Assembly (NCBI RefSeq): GCF_000966975.1
Contig: NZ_JZWV01000209.1
Span: forward strand, 1 to 19,121
DNA: 19,121 nt
Direction: 5' to 3'
Source: Streptomyces katrae
Lineage (GTDB): Bacteria > Actinomycetota > Actinomycetes > Streptomycetales > Streptomycetaceae
Shown here: one piece after another, positions 6,863 to 15,200 of the stretch
Numbering within the stretch: the stretch's first letter is position 1
Layout: each line of letters starts with the position of its first letter
Position numbers and translations under genes: made by a program
The notes under the pieces: generated by a model
Told to the model about the DNA's origin: nothing
The model's input: the letters and a program-made list of their open reading frames with translations, nothing else
Database searches by the model: none

Positions 6863-6885
6863 CCCGGGGTCCTCAGGGCCCCGGG
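6863..6885 (+). other. Intercistronic hairpin between the TrpF-like and UPRT genes
   Basis: CCCGGGGTCC and GGGCCCCGGG pair as a 10-bp stem (one G-T) around a TCA loop, with further GCGG/CCGC pairing outside. It sits midway in the 98-bp gap. It could attenuate transcription or stabilise the upstream message; no T tract follows, and the downstream genes lack another obvious promoter. Confidence 0.4.
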
Positions 6886-6930
6886 CCCGGCCGCAGCACG
6901 TCTCCAAGACCGACGAGAAGCAGGTTTCTC

Positions 6931-7596
6931 ATGGCGACCGGCCACCACAACGTCCACCCGCTGCCGCAGACCAACCAGCTCCGCGCCATGCACACGATCA
7001 TCCGTGACCGCAGAGCCTCCCGCGCGGACTTCGTGTTCTACTCCCGGCGCATCATCCGCCTCCTGCTCGAATCGGCGCTCGACCAGCTGCCGTTCGACCA
7101 GCACGAGGCCATCACGCCGGTCGGAGAGACGTACGAGGGCCTGAGACTCGGCCCCCAGCTGTGTGCCGTCCCCGTGGTCCGGGCCGGCGACTCCATGCTC
7201 GACGAGCTGCGCCAGGTGATCCCCGACATCACCGTCGGCAAGCTGCTCATCCAGCGGGACAAGACCACCAAGCTCCCGCACCTGTACTACAAGAACTTCC
7301 CCGAGGACATCGCCGACCGGCACGTCCTGCTCCTGGAGCCGATGCTGGCCACCGGCGGCAGCGCCAAGGCCGCCATCGAGGTCCTCCTCGACGCCGGCGT
7401 GGAGGAGGGGAACATCGTCTTCGTCAACTTCCTCGCCTCCCCCGAGGGCATCGAGGCCGTCCACGCCAAGTACCCCCTCGTCAAGATCGTCACGTCCTCG
7501 ATCGAGCAGCGCCTCAACGAGAACGCGTTCATGATCCCGGGCATCGGAGACTTCGGCGACCGCTACTTCGGAACGACAGATTCGGCAGTGGCCTGA
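6931..7596 (+). CDS. Uracil phosphoribosyltransferase-like protein, eukaryotic-type clade
   Basis: This 221-aa protein should form UMP from uracil and PRPP. The PRPP-binding loop is EPMLATGGSA (about 142-151), VVRAGDSM lies near 84-91, and the uracil-binding C-terminal motif is PGIGDFGDRYFGT (about 202-214). Several stretches (FVFYSRRIIRLLLESAL, LLIQRD, LPHLYYKNFPEDIADR, GDFGDRYFGT) resemble yeast Fur1, Toxoplasma UPRT and the UPRT-like domain of uridine-cytidine kinases more than bacterial Upp, which usually ends GDAGDRLFGT. It is therefore probably an extra, specialised copy. The stop overlaps the exporter start by one base (TGATG). Context suggests use with the nearby PRPP synthetase, as a UMP salvage or self-protection route, or to ribosylate a pathway base; neither is proven. 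Confidence 0.85.
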   Translation: MATGHHNVHPLPQTNQLRAMHTIIRDRRASRADFVFYSRRIIRLLLESALDQLPFDQHEAITPVGETYEGLRLGPQLCAVPVVRAGDSMLDELRQVIPDITVGKLLIQRDKTTKLPHLYYKNFPEDIADRHVLLLEPMLATGGSAKAAIEVLLDAGVEEGNIVFVNFLASPEGIEAVHAKYPLVKIVTSSIEQRLNENAFMIPGIGDFGDRYFGTTDSAVA

Positions 7597-8513
7597 TGAA
7601 GAGCAGCCGTACCGTTGTCGACTCCGCGCTGACGGCACTCGCGCCGGCGATCTGGGGGTCCACGTACCTGGTCACCACGGAGCTGCTGCCGGAGGGCCGG
7701 CCGCTGCTGGCCTCCCTGCTCCGTGCCCTGCCCGCCGGCCTGATCCTGGTGATCATCGGCCGCAAGCTGCCCAAGGGCATCTGGTGGTGGCGCGCCCTGG
7801 TCCTCGGCGTGCTGAACATCGGCGCCTTCTTCTACCTGCTCTTCGTGGCCGCCTACCACCTGCCGGGCGGCGTCGCGGCGCTGGTGATGTCCATCCAGCC
7901 GATGATCGTGCTCCTGCTCGGTGCCGCCCTGCTGAAGGACAAGATCAAGCCGATCCACCTGGTCTCCTGCGCCCTCGGCGCGGCCGGGGTGGCCCTGCTG
8001 GTCCTCCAGCCGAACGCCGGGCTCAACGCCACCGGTGTGATCGCCGGTCTGCTGGGCGCGCTCAGCATGGCCTCCGGCATCGTGCTCACCAAGCGCTGGG
8101 GACGCCCCGAAGGCGTGGGCCTGCTGCCCTTCACCGGCTGGCAGCTCACCGTCGGCGGCCTGGTCCTGCTCCCGATCGCGCTGATCGGCGAGGGCCTGCC
8201 GAGCGAGATCACCGGAAAGAACCTCCTGGGCTTCGCCTACCTCGGCCTCATCGGCGCCCTGTTCGCCTACGCGATCTGGTTCCGCGGTGTGGCCCGGCTG
8301 CCCGCCCTGGCGGTGTCCTTCCTGAGCTTCGCCTCGCCCCTGGCGGCCACCCTGCTCGGCTACTTCGTCCTCGACCAGTCGCTCTCGCCGATCCAGCTCC
8401 TCGGAGCGCTGACCGTGGTCGCGTCCGTGATCCTGGCCCAGCCGCGCAAACCCAAGGCCAAGCCCGAGGCCGAACCGGTCCGACAGACCTCGCGGGAGTC
8501 CGTCCAGGCGTAA
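7596..8513 (+). CDS. EamA/DMT-family transporter
   Basis: This 305-aa membrane protein has two EamA repeats of about five helices each. The first opens with LAPAIWGSTYLVTTELLP (about 13-30), typical of the family, and has a conserved GVAALVMSIQPMIVLLLGA segment. The second ends with ALAVSFLSFASPLAATLLGY. A hydrophilic Lys/Pro/Glu-rich tail of about 30 residues follows the last helix and is probably cytoplasmic. The ATG overlaps the UPRT stop by one base, so the two are translationally coupled. DMT exporters move metabolites such as amino acids, nucleosides or pigments; export of a pathway product is likely but the substrate is unknown. Two terminator hairpins follow directly. Confidence 0.88.
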   Translation: MKSSRTVVDSALTALAPAIWGSTYLVTTELLPEGRPLLASLLRALPAGLILVIIGRKLPKGIWWWRALVLGVLNIGAFFYLLFVAAYHLPGGVAALVMSIQPMIVLLLGAALLKDKIKPIHLVSCALGAAGVALLVLQPNAGLNATGVIAGLLGALSMASGIVLTKRWGRPEGVGLLPFTGWQLTVGGLVLLPIALIGEGLPSEITGKNLLGFAYLGLIGALFAYAIWFRGVARLPALAVSFLSFASPLAATLLGYFVLDQSLSPIQLLGALTVVASVILAQPRKPKAKPEAEPVRQTSRESVQA

Positions 8514-8534
8514 GCCGCGGACACCCGCCCGAGA

Positions 8535-8571
8535 CTCCCCGCCCGCCCCCGCCCCCGAGGCGGGCGGGGAG
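8535..8571 (+). terminator. First of two tandem terminator hairpins
   Basis: CTCCCCGCCCGCC (8535-8547) pairs perfectly with GGCGGGCGGGGAG (8559-8571), a 13-bp stem with an 11-nt loop, 21 bp after the exporter stop. No T tract follows. Confidence 0.8.
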
Positions 8572-8575
8572 CGGT

Positions 8576-8615
8576 GGTGGCACACCGCGGCCTCCCCCGT
8601 CCGCGGTGTGCCACC
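8576..8615. terminator. Second tandem terminator hairpin
   Basis: GGTGGCACACCGCGG (8576-8590) and CCGCGGTGTGCCACC (8601-8615) form a perfect 15-bp stem with a 10-nt loop, only 4 bp after the first hairpin. The pair makes a strong barrier between the TrpF-UPRT-EamA genes and the tautomerase-PsuG-OYE-Prs genes. The next group must then have its promoter within or just after this region (8616-8655), where no clear boxes are visible. Confidence 0.8.
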
Positions 8616-8655
8616 AACCCCCCCTGCACGAACGACTCGTGAGAGGACCCAAGCG

Positions 8656-8889
8656 GTGCCCCACATCCACATCAGGCACTACCCCCGGGACTTCACGGCC
8701 GAGCAGCTCCGGGCGATCGACGAGGCGGTCACCGCCGCCGTGACGAAGACCTTCGCCACCGGCGAGGACACCGTCTCGATCTCCGTGGAGCCGGTCAGCC
8801 CGGAGGACTGGGAGGCCCAGGTCCTCTCCGAGATAGCGGCCCGCCCGGATCTGCTGGTCAAGCGACCCGGCTACCTGAACGAGAGTTGA
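8656..8889 (+). CDS. PptA-like small tautomerase (4-oxalocrotonate tautomerase superfamily)
   Basis: This 77-aa protein is the same length as E. coli PptA (YdcE) by recollection. It begins M-P-H-I-H-I, so after Met removal Pro becomes N-terminal, the catalytic base of the superfamily. The [13 protein letters not shown] (about 41-53) and LLVKRPGY (66-73) segments match the PptA pattern. The start is GTG 8656, with GAGAGGA upstream; the longer in-frame start at 8608 would bury the Pro and lies in the terminator, so it is rejected. It is followed 10 bp later by the PsuG homologue. Keto-enol tautomerisation of a dioxo-piperidine or pyridine base before C-glycosylation is an attractive role, but is inferred. 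Confidence 0.88.
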   Translation: MPHIHIRHYPRDFTAEQLRAIDEAVTAAVTKTFATGEDTVSISVEPVSPEDWEAQVLSEIAARPDLLVKRPGYLNES

Positions 8890-8899
8890 GAGAGACCCG

Positions 8900-9844
8900 A
8901 TGAGCGCAAGCAGCGGCATCCCCGTCGTCTACACCGAGGAAGTCCGCGAGGCCCTCCACGAGGGCAAGGCCGTCGTGGCCCTCGAGAGCAACGTCATCAC
9001 CCACGGCCTGCCCTACCCGGACAACGCGGCCACCGCCCGCAAGGTGGAGGACGCGGTACGGGCCGGCGGCGCCGTTCCGGCGACGATCTGCATCGAGGCC
9101 GGCGAGATCCGCGTCGGCATGTCGGACGCCGACATCGAGCGCTTCGCCTCCCTGCCGAACATCCCCAAGGTGTCCAGCCGGGACCTGCCCGTCATCCTGG
9201 CGCAGGGCGGCCTGGGCGCCACCACGGTGGCCTCCTCCGTCGTCGCGGCCGAGCTCGCGGGGATCCCCTTCTTCTCCTCCGCCGGCATCGGCGGCGTGCA
9301 CCGGGGCGCCCAGGAGACCTGGGACGTCTCCTCGGACCTGATCCAGTTCACCCGTTCCAAGGTCGCCGTGGTCTGTGCGGGCGCCAAGATGATCCTCGAC
9401 CTCGGGCTGACCCTGGAGTACCTGGAGACGCAGTGCGTCCCCGTCGTCGCCTACCGCTCGGACGACTTCCCCGCGTTCTACTGCCGTACGAGCGGCCACA
9501 AGGCGCCCCACCGCCTTGACGACGAGCAGGTCATCGCCCGGGCCATCGAGGCCCACTGGGCGCTCGGCAACCACAGCTCCTTCCTGATCACCACCCCGGT
9601 CCGGGAGGAGGACGCCATCGACTCCACCGAGGTGGACACGGCCATCCGGGCCGCGGTCGCCGAAGCCACCCGCGACGGGGTCTCCGGCCAGGCCATCACC
9701 AAGTACCTGATGCGCGCCGTCGACGCCGCCACCGACGGCCGCAGCGCCAAGGCCAACATGGCCGTCCTCGCCTCCTGCGCCGAGGCGGCCGGCCGGCTGG
9801 CCGTCGCGCACGCCGCGCACCTCGCCGAGCGCGCCGGGCGCTGA
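8900..9844 (+). CDS. indA: Pseudouridine-5'-phosphate glycosidase family enzyme (C-glycosynthase candidate, IndA-like)
   Basis: This 314-aa protein is of the PsuG/IndA family, which reversibly cleaves or forms a C-C glycosidic bond between a base and ribose 5-phosphate through a Lys Schiff base. Residues that I recall as catalytic in E. coli PsuG are kept with a constant offset: Lys90, Asp146, Lys163 (in [10 protein letters not shown]) and Asn286, with Glu29 in ALESN. Other family marks are [24 protein letters not shown] and TLEYLET. Departures near the active site include ALESNV (usually ALEST) and FFSSAGIGG (usually ATGGIGG), which may fit a different base. In minimycin and showdomycin loci this family makes the C-nucleoside. 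No pseudouridine kinase (PsuK) lies beside it, which argues against plain pseudouridine degradation. The symbol is by family only. Confidence 0.92.
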   Translation: MSASSGIPVVYTEEVREALHEGKAVVALESNVITHGLPYPDNAATARKVEDAVRAGGAVPATICIEAGEIRVGMSDADIERFASLPNIPKVSSRDLPVILAQGGLGATTVASSVVAAELAGIPFFSSAGIGGVHRGAQETWDVSSDLIQFTRSKVAVVCAGAKMILDLGLTLEYLETQCVPVVAYRSDDFPAFYCRTSGHKAPHRLDDEQVIARAIEAHWALGNHSSFLITTPVREEDAIDSTEVDTAIRAAVAEATRDGVSGQAITKYLMRAVDAATDGRSAKANMAVLASCAEAAGRLAVAHAAHLAERAGR

Positions 9845-9903
9845 CCCGCCCCTTCGAACCACCACCGCACCACGCGTTCACCTCAGTCTGGAGAGACACA
9901 CAC

Positions 9904-10983
9904 ATGTCCGAGAAGCTGCTCGCGCCGGTCACCCTGGGCAAGCTGGCCCTGCGCAACCGGGTCGTCATGGCGCCCATGTCCCGCAACCGGGCCACCCCCG
10001 AGGGACTCGCCACCGACCTGATGGCCACCTACTACGGCCAGCGCGCGGGCGCCGGCCTGATCATCACCGAGGGCGTCCAGCCGTCGGTCACCGGTCAGGG
10101 CTTCGGCAACAGCCCGGGTCTGCACACCCAGGCGCACGCCGAGTCCTGGAAGCCGGTCACCGACGCCGTGCACGCCAAGGGCGGTCTGATCGTCGCGCAG
10201 CTCATGCACTGCGGCCGCATCGGCCACCCCTCGCTCTACCCGAGCGGCCACCAGTCCGTCGCCCCGTCCGCCGTCGCCGCGGCCGGCCAGGCCTACGGCC
10301 CCGAGGGCCCGCTGGACTACCCCGAGCCGCGCGCCCTGACGGTCGAGGAGATCGCCGAGGTCGTCAAGGAGCACGCGGACGCCGCCGAGCTCGCCATCGA
10401 GGCCGGCTTCGACGGCGTGGAGATCCACGCGGGCAACGGCTTCCTGCTCCACCAGTTCCTCGCGGAGAACACCAACCAGCGCACCGACCAGTACGGTGGC
10501 TCCGTCGAGAACCGCATCCGCTTCGCGATCGAGGTGATCGAGGCGGTCTCCGAGCGCATCGGCGCCGACCGCGTCGGCGTGCGCATCTCCCCGTCGAACC
10601 CGTACAACGACATCGTCGAGGGCGACACGCACGCCATCTACGAGGCCCTGATCGCGGCCCTGCCGCCGATCGCCTTCCTGCACGTCCTCGAGGGCGGCAA
10701 CCGCGACCACATCACCGCCATCCGCGCGCAGTGGACCGGCACCATCGTGCTGTGCCCGCACCCGGAGAACGGCGTCGTGGTCAACGCCGAGGTCGCCGAG
10801 GCGGCGCTCGAGGCCGGCGTCGCCTGCGCCGTCGCCTTCGGTGCCTCCTTCATCGCCAACCCGGACCTGCCGGAGCGCATCCGCACCGGCGCCGCGCTGG
10901 CCGAGGCCGACCAGAGCAAGTTCTACGGCGGCGACCACACGGGTTACACCGACTACCCGACGCTCGAGGGCACCGCCGCGTGA
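9904..10983 (+). CDS. Old Yellow Enzyme family flavoprotein with proton-donor Tyr replaced by Phe
   Basis: This 359-aa FMN-dependent TIM-barrel protein is close to NemA/OYE ene-reductases. Visible marks are LRNRVVMAPMSR (16-27), VAQLMHCGRIGHP with Gln99, EIHAGNGFLLHQFL with His175 and Asn178 (the substrate-activating pair), TDQYGGSVENR (194-204), VGVRISP with Arg227, NPDLPERI, and the final GYTDYP. The Tyr two residues after Asn (HxxNGY; Tyr196 of OYE1) is Phe180, so the usual proton donor is missing. The flavin-phosphate GR motif near the C-terminus reads GA (Ala314). It may therefore oxidise, reduce quinone-like substrates or act on intermediates that need no enzyme acid. A GGAGAG site precedes the ATG. 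The stop overlaps the next gene in GTGA. Confidence 0.92.
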   Translation: MSEKLLAPVTLGKLALRNRVVMAPMSRNRATPEGLATDLMATYYGQRAGAGLIITEGVQPSVTGQGFGNSPGLHTQAHAESWKPVTDAVHAKGGLIVAQLMHCGRIGHPSLYPSGHQSVAPSAVAAAGQAYGPEGPLDYPEPRALTVEEIAEVVKEHADAAELAIEAGFDGVEIHAGNGFLLHQFLAENTNQRTDQYGGSVENRIRFAIEVIEAVSERIGADRVGVRISPSNPYNDIVEGDTHAIYEALIAALPPIAFLHVLEGGNRDHITAIRAQWTGTIVLCPHPENGVVVNAEVAEAALEAGVACAVAFGASFIANPDLPERIRTGAALAEADQSKFYGGDHTGYTDYPTLEGTAA

Positions 10984-11939
10984 GCCACTCCGGAAAGATG
11001 CTGCTCTTCTCGGGGCGCGCACACCCCGAGCTGGCCCAGGCCATCGCGGCGGAGCTGGGCACGGAGCTGGTCGAGACGAAGGCGATCGACTTCGCCAACG
11101 GCGAGATCTACATCCGTTACCACGCCTCCGTGCGCGGTGCGGACTGCTTCGTGGTCCAGAGCCACACGGCCCCCATCAACAAGTCGATCATGGAACAGCT
11201 CATCATGATCGACGCGCTGAAGCGGGCCTCCGCACGGAGCGTCACCGTCATCCTGCCCTTCTACGGATACGCGCGACAGGACCGCAAGCACAGCGGCCGG
11301 GAACCCATCTCGGCCCGCCTGGTGGCGGACCTGCTCAAGACCGCCGGCGCCGACCGGATCCTGACGATCGACCTGCACGCCGACCAGATCCAGGGATTCT
11401 TCGACGGCCCGGTGGACCACCTGTTCGCCATGCCGGTCCTCGCGGACTACATCGGCTCCAAGGTGGACCGCGAGGCCCTCACCGTGGTCTCGCCCGACGC
11501 GGGCCGCGTGCGCGTGGCCGACGGCTGGTGCGACCGCCTCGGCGCTCCGCTGGCCATCGTCCACAAGCGGCGCGACAAGGACGTGGCCCACCAGGTCACC
11601 GCCCACGAGGTGGTCGGCGACGTGCACGACCGCGTCTGCGTCCTGGTCGACGACATGATCGACACCGGCGGCACGATCTGTGCCGCCGCCGACGCCCTGT
11701 TCGCCCAAGGGGCGCGGGACGTCATCGTGGCGGCCACGCACGGGGTGCTCTCGGGCCCCGCGGCGGACCGCCTGAAGAACTCGCGGGTGAGCGAGTTCGT
11801 GTTCACGGACACCCTGCCGGTGCCCGGGGCCCTCGGACTGGACAAGGTCACCGTCCTGTCCATCGCCCCGCTCATCGCGGGCGCCTCGCGCGCGGTGTTC
11901 GAGAACGGATCAGTAACCCGGCTCCTGCAGAGTCGGTGA
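10980..11939 (+). CDS. prs: Ribose-phosphate pyrophosphokinase (PRPP synthetase), cluster copy
   Basis: This 319-aa enzyme makes PRPP from ribose 5-phosphate and ATP. It has FSGRAHPELA (10-19), DFANGEIYIRY (37-47), FYGYARQDRKH (94-104), the catalytic DLHADQIQGFF with His133, VSPDAGRVRVAD, the flexible HKRRDKD loop, and the PRPP loop VDDMIDTGGTI (223-233). Length and motifs are those of a functional actinobacterial Prs. The GTG at 10980 overlaps the OYE stop by 4 bp, so the two are translationally coupled. The housekeeping prs of Streptomyces lies elsewhere, with glmU, so this is likely a second copy. It may feed the UPRT at 6931 or balance the ribose 5-phosphate pool used by the C-glycosynthase. 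Confidence 0.94.
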   Translation: MSHSGKMLLFSGRAHPELAQAIAAELGTELVETKAIDFANGEIYIRYHASVRGADCFVVQSHTAPINKSIMEQLIMIDALKRASARSVTVILPFYGYARQDRKHSGREPISARLVADLLKTAGADRILTIDLHADQIQGFFDGPVDHLFAMPVLADYIGSKVDREALTVVSPDAGRVRVADGWCDRLGAPLAIVHKRRDKDVAHQVTAHEVVGDVHDRVCVLVDDMIDTGGTICAAADALFAQGARDVIVAATHGVLSGPAADRLKNSRVSEFVFTDTLPVPGALGLDKVTVLSIAPLIAGASRAVFENGSVTRLLQSR

Positions 11940-11944
11940 TCGCC

Positions 11945-11979
11945 CGGACGGACGGGCCCGAGGCGGGCCCGTCCGTCCG
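11945..11979. terminator. Perfect 16-bp terminator hairpin after prs
   Basis: CGGACGGACGGGCCCG (11945-11960) and its exact complement at 11964-11979 flank the loop AGG, 5 bp after the prs stop. This ends the tautomerase-to-prs transcript, so the NRPS gene needs its own promoter. A bidirectional stem of this kind works on either strand. Confidence 0.88.
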
Positions 11980-12250
11980 AAGGGGGAGGCGGCCGCACGC
12001 ACCGCGCCGTTCCGGTCTTTCCGGGTGGTGAGGCTTTGCCCTTGCGCCCCTCAGTTCGTCGGTAATTCCCGGCCGGGCTGCAGCCCGGCCACCGACGCCC
12101 CACCGCTCCCAGCGGCGTCCGCCCCGTGCGGACGCCACCCCCCTCGCTGGGCGGTGAGGCGCCGTAGCCGGGCTCGTCACCACTCCGGAGCCCGGCAGCC
12201 GGGGCGCTGACCGCGCCCGTGCTCCACAACGGAACGTTAGGAAGCGGGAA
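11980..12250 (+). promoter_or_regulatory. Structured leader and promoter region of the NRPS gene
   Basis: No gene is seen here. A perfect 20-bp palindrome, GGCCGGGCTGCAGCCCGGCC, lies at 12071-12090, bracketed by CGTCGGT (12057-12063) and ACCGACG (12091-12097). A nested stem runs from 12096 to 12161, with the inner perfect arms GGCGTCCGC (12114-12122) and GCGGACGCC (12128-12136). A third hairpin pairs GCCGGGCTC (12167-12175) with GAGCCCGGC (12188-12196). AGGAAG at 12239-12244 is the ribosome site. The TGAC array found at 5942 and 16254 is absent. No sigma boxes are clear. The stems may be a 5' UTR control element or operator symmetry. Confidence 0.5.
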
Positions 12251-15200
12251 ATGACTCTTCAGGAGACCAGCGTGCTCGAGCCCACCCTGCAGGGGACCAC
12301 GACGTTGCCCGGCCTGCTCGCCCAGCGCGTGGCGGAGCACCCCGAGGCGATAGCCGTCGCCTACCGGGACGACAAGCTCACCTTCCGCGAGCTGGCGTCC
12401 AGAAGCGCGGCCCTGGCCGACTACCTGGGGCACCTCGGCGTCGCCGCCGACGACTGCGTCGGTCTGTTCGTCGAGCCCTCGATCGACCTCATGGTCGGTG
12501 CCTGGGGCATCCTCAACGCCGGCGCCGCCTACCTGCCGCTGTCCCCGGAGTACCCCGAGGACCGGCTGCGCTACATGATCGAGAACAGCGAGGCGAAGAT
12601 CATCCTGGCGCAGCAGCGCCTGGTGTCCCGCCTGCGCGAACTCGCCCCGCAGGACGTCACCATCGTGACCCTGCGCGAGTCCGAGGCCTTCGTCCGCCCC
12701 GAGGGCCAGGAGGCCCCGGCCGCCGGCGGCGCCCGCCCGGACACCCTCGCGTACGTCATCTACACCTCCGGCAGCACGGGCAAGCCGAAGGGTGTGATGA
12801 TCGAGCACCGCAGCATCGTCAACCAGCTCGGCTGGCTGCGCGAGACCTACGCGATCGACCGCAGCAAGATCATCCTGCAGAAGACCCCGATGAGCTTCGA
12901 CGCCGCCCAGTGGGAGATCCTCTCCCCGGCCAACGGCGCCACCGTCGTCATGGGCGCCCCCGGCGTCTACGCCGACCCCGAGGGCCTCATCGAGACCATC
13001 GTCAAGCACAACGTGACGACCCTGCAGTGCGTCCCGACCCTGCTCCAGGGCCTGATCGACACCGAGAAGTTCCCCGAGTGCGTCTCCCTGCAGCAGATCT
13101 TCAGCGGTGGCGAGGCCCTCTCGCGCCTGCTGGCGATCCAGACCCTGCAGGAGATGCCCGGCCGGGCGCTCATCAACGTCTACGGGCCGACCGAGACGAC
13201 GATCAACTCGTCCTCCTTCCCGGTGGACCCCGCCGACCTGGACGAGGGCCCGCAGTCCATCTCCATCGGCTCCCCGGTGCACGGCACCACGTACCACATC
13301 CTCGACAAGGAGACCCTCAAGCCGGTCGGCGTGGGGGAGATCGGCGAGCTGTACATCGGCGGCATCCAGCTGGCCCGCGGCTACCTGCACCGCGACGACC
13401 TGACCGCCGAGCGCTTCCTGGAGATCGAGCTCGAGGAGGGCGCCGAGCCCGTCCGCCTGTACAAGACGGGCGACCTCGGCCAGTGGAACGCCGACGGCAC
13501 CGTGCAGTTCGCCGGCCGCGCCGACAACCAGGTCAAGCTGCGCGGCTACCGCGTCGAGCTCGACGAGATCTCGCTGGCCATCGAGAACCACGACTGGGTG
13601 CGCAACGCCGCCGTCATCGTCAAGAACGACGGCCGCACCGGCTTCCAGAACCTGATCGCCTGCATCGAGCTGAGCGAGAAGGAAGCCGCCCTGATGGACC
13701 AGGGCAACCACGGCTCGCACCACGCGTCGAAGAAGAGCAAGCTCCAGGTCAAGGCGCAGCTGTCCAACCCGGGCCTGCGCGACGACGCCGAGCTGGCCGC
13801 CCGCCCGGCCTTCGACCTGGAGGGCTCCGAGCCCACCCCCGAGCAGCGCGCCCGGGTCTTCGCCCGCAAGACCTACCGCTTCTACGAGGGCGGCCCCGTC
13901 ACCCAGGCCGACCTGCTCGGCCTGCTGAGCGCCAAGGTCACCGCCGGCCAGTCGCGCAAGGCGGCCGACCTGGCCCCGGCCGAACTCGGCCAGATCCTGC
14001 GCTGGTTCGGCCAGTACATCAGCGAGGAGCGGCTCCTGCCGAAGTACGGCTACGCCTCCCCGGGCGCGCTGTACGCGACGCAGATGTACTTCGAGCTGGA
14101 GGGCGTCGGCGGTCTCAAGCCGGGCTACTACTACTACCAGCCGGTCCGCCACCAGCTCGTCCTCATCAGCGAGCGCGAGGCCACCGGCAAGGCCACGGCG
14201 CAGATCCACTTCATCGGCAAGAAGAGCGGCATCGAGCCGGTCTACAAGAACAACATCGTCGAGGTCCTCGAGATCGAGACCGGCCACATGGTGGGCCTCT
14301 TCGAGCAGATCCTCCCGGCCTACGGCCTGGACATCCACGACCGCGCCTACGAGCCGGCCGTCAAGGACCTGCTCGACGTCGCCGACGAGGACTACTACCT
14401 GGGCACCTTCGAGCTGGTCCCGCACGCGGGCCCGCGCGACGACCAGGCCGAGGTCTACGTCCAGACGCACGGCGGCAAGATCGCCGGGCTGCCCGAGGGC
14501 CAGTACCGCTACGAGAACGGCGAGCTGACCCGCTTCTCGGACGACATCGTCCTCAAGAAGCACGTCATCGCGATCAACCAGTCGGTGTACCAGGCCGCCA
14601 GCTTCGGCATCAGCGTCTACAGCCGCGCCACCGAGGACTGGCTGAAGTACATCACCCTCGGCAAGAAGCTCCAGCACCTGATGATGAACGGGCTGAACCT
14701 GGGCTTCATGTCCTCCGGCTACAGCTCCAAGACCGGCAACCCGCTGCCCGCCTCGCGCCGCATGGACGCGGTCCTCGCCGCCAACGGCGTCGAGAGCGCC
14801 CCGATGTACTTCTTCGTCGGCGGCCGGATCAGCGACGAGCAGATCTCGCACGAGGGCATGCGCGAGGACAGCGTCCACATGCGCGGTCCGGCCGAGCTCA
14901 TCCGCGACGACCTGGTCAGCTTCCTGCCGGACTACATGATCCCCAACCGGGTCGTGGTCTTCGAGCGGCTGCCGCTGTCCGCCAACGGCAAGATCGACGT
15001 CAAGGCGCTCGCCGCCTCCGACCAGGTCAACGCCGAGCTCGTGGAGCGTCCCTTCGTCGCCCCGCGCACGGAGACCGAGAAGGAGATCGCGGGCGTCTGG
15101 GAGAAGGCCCTGCGCCGCGAGAACGCCTCCGTCCAGGACGACTTCTTCGAGTCGGGCGGCAACTCGCTGATCGCCGTCGGCCTCGTCCGCGAGCTCAACG

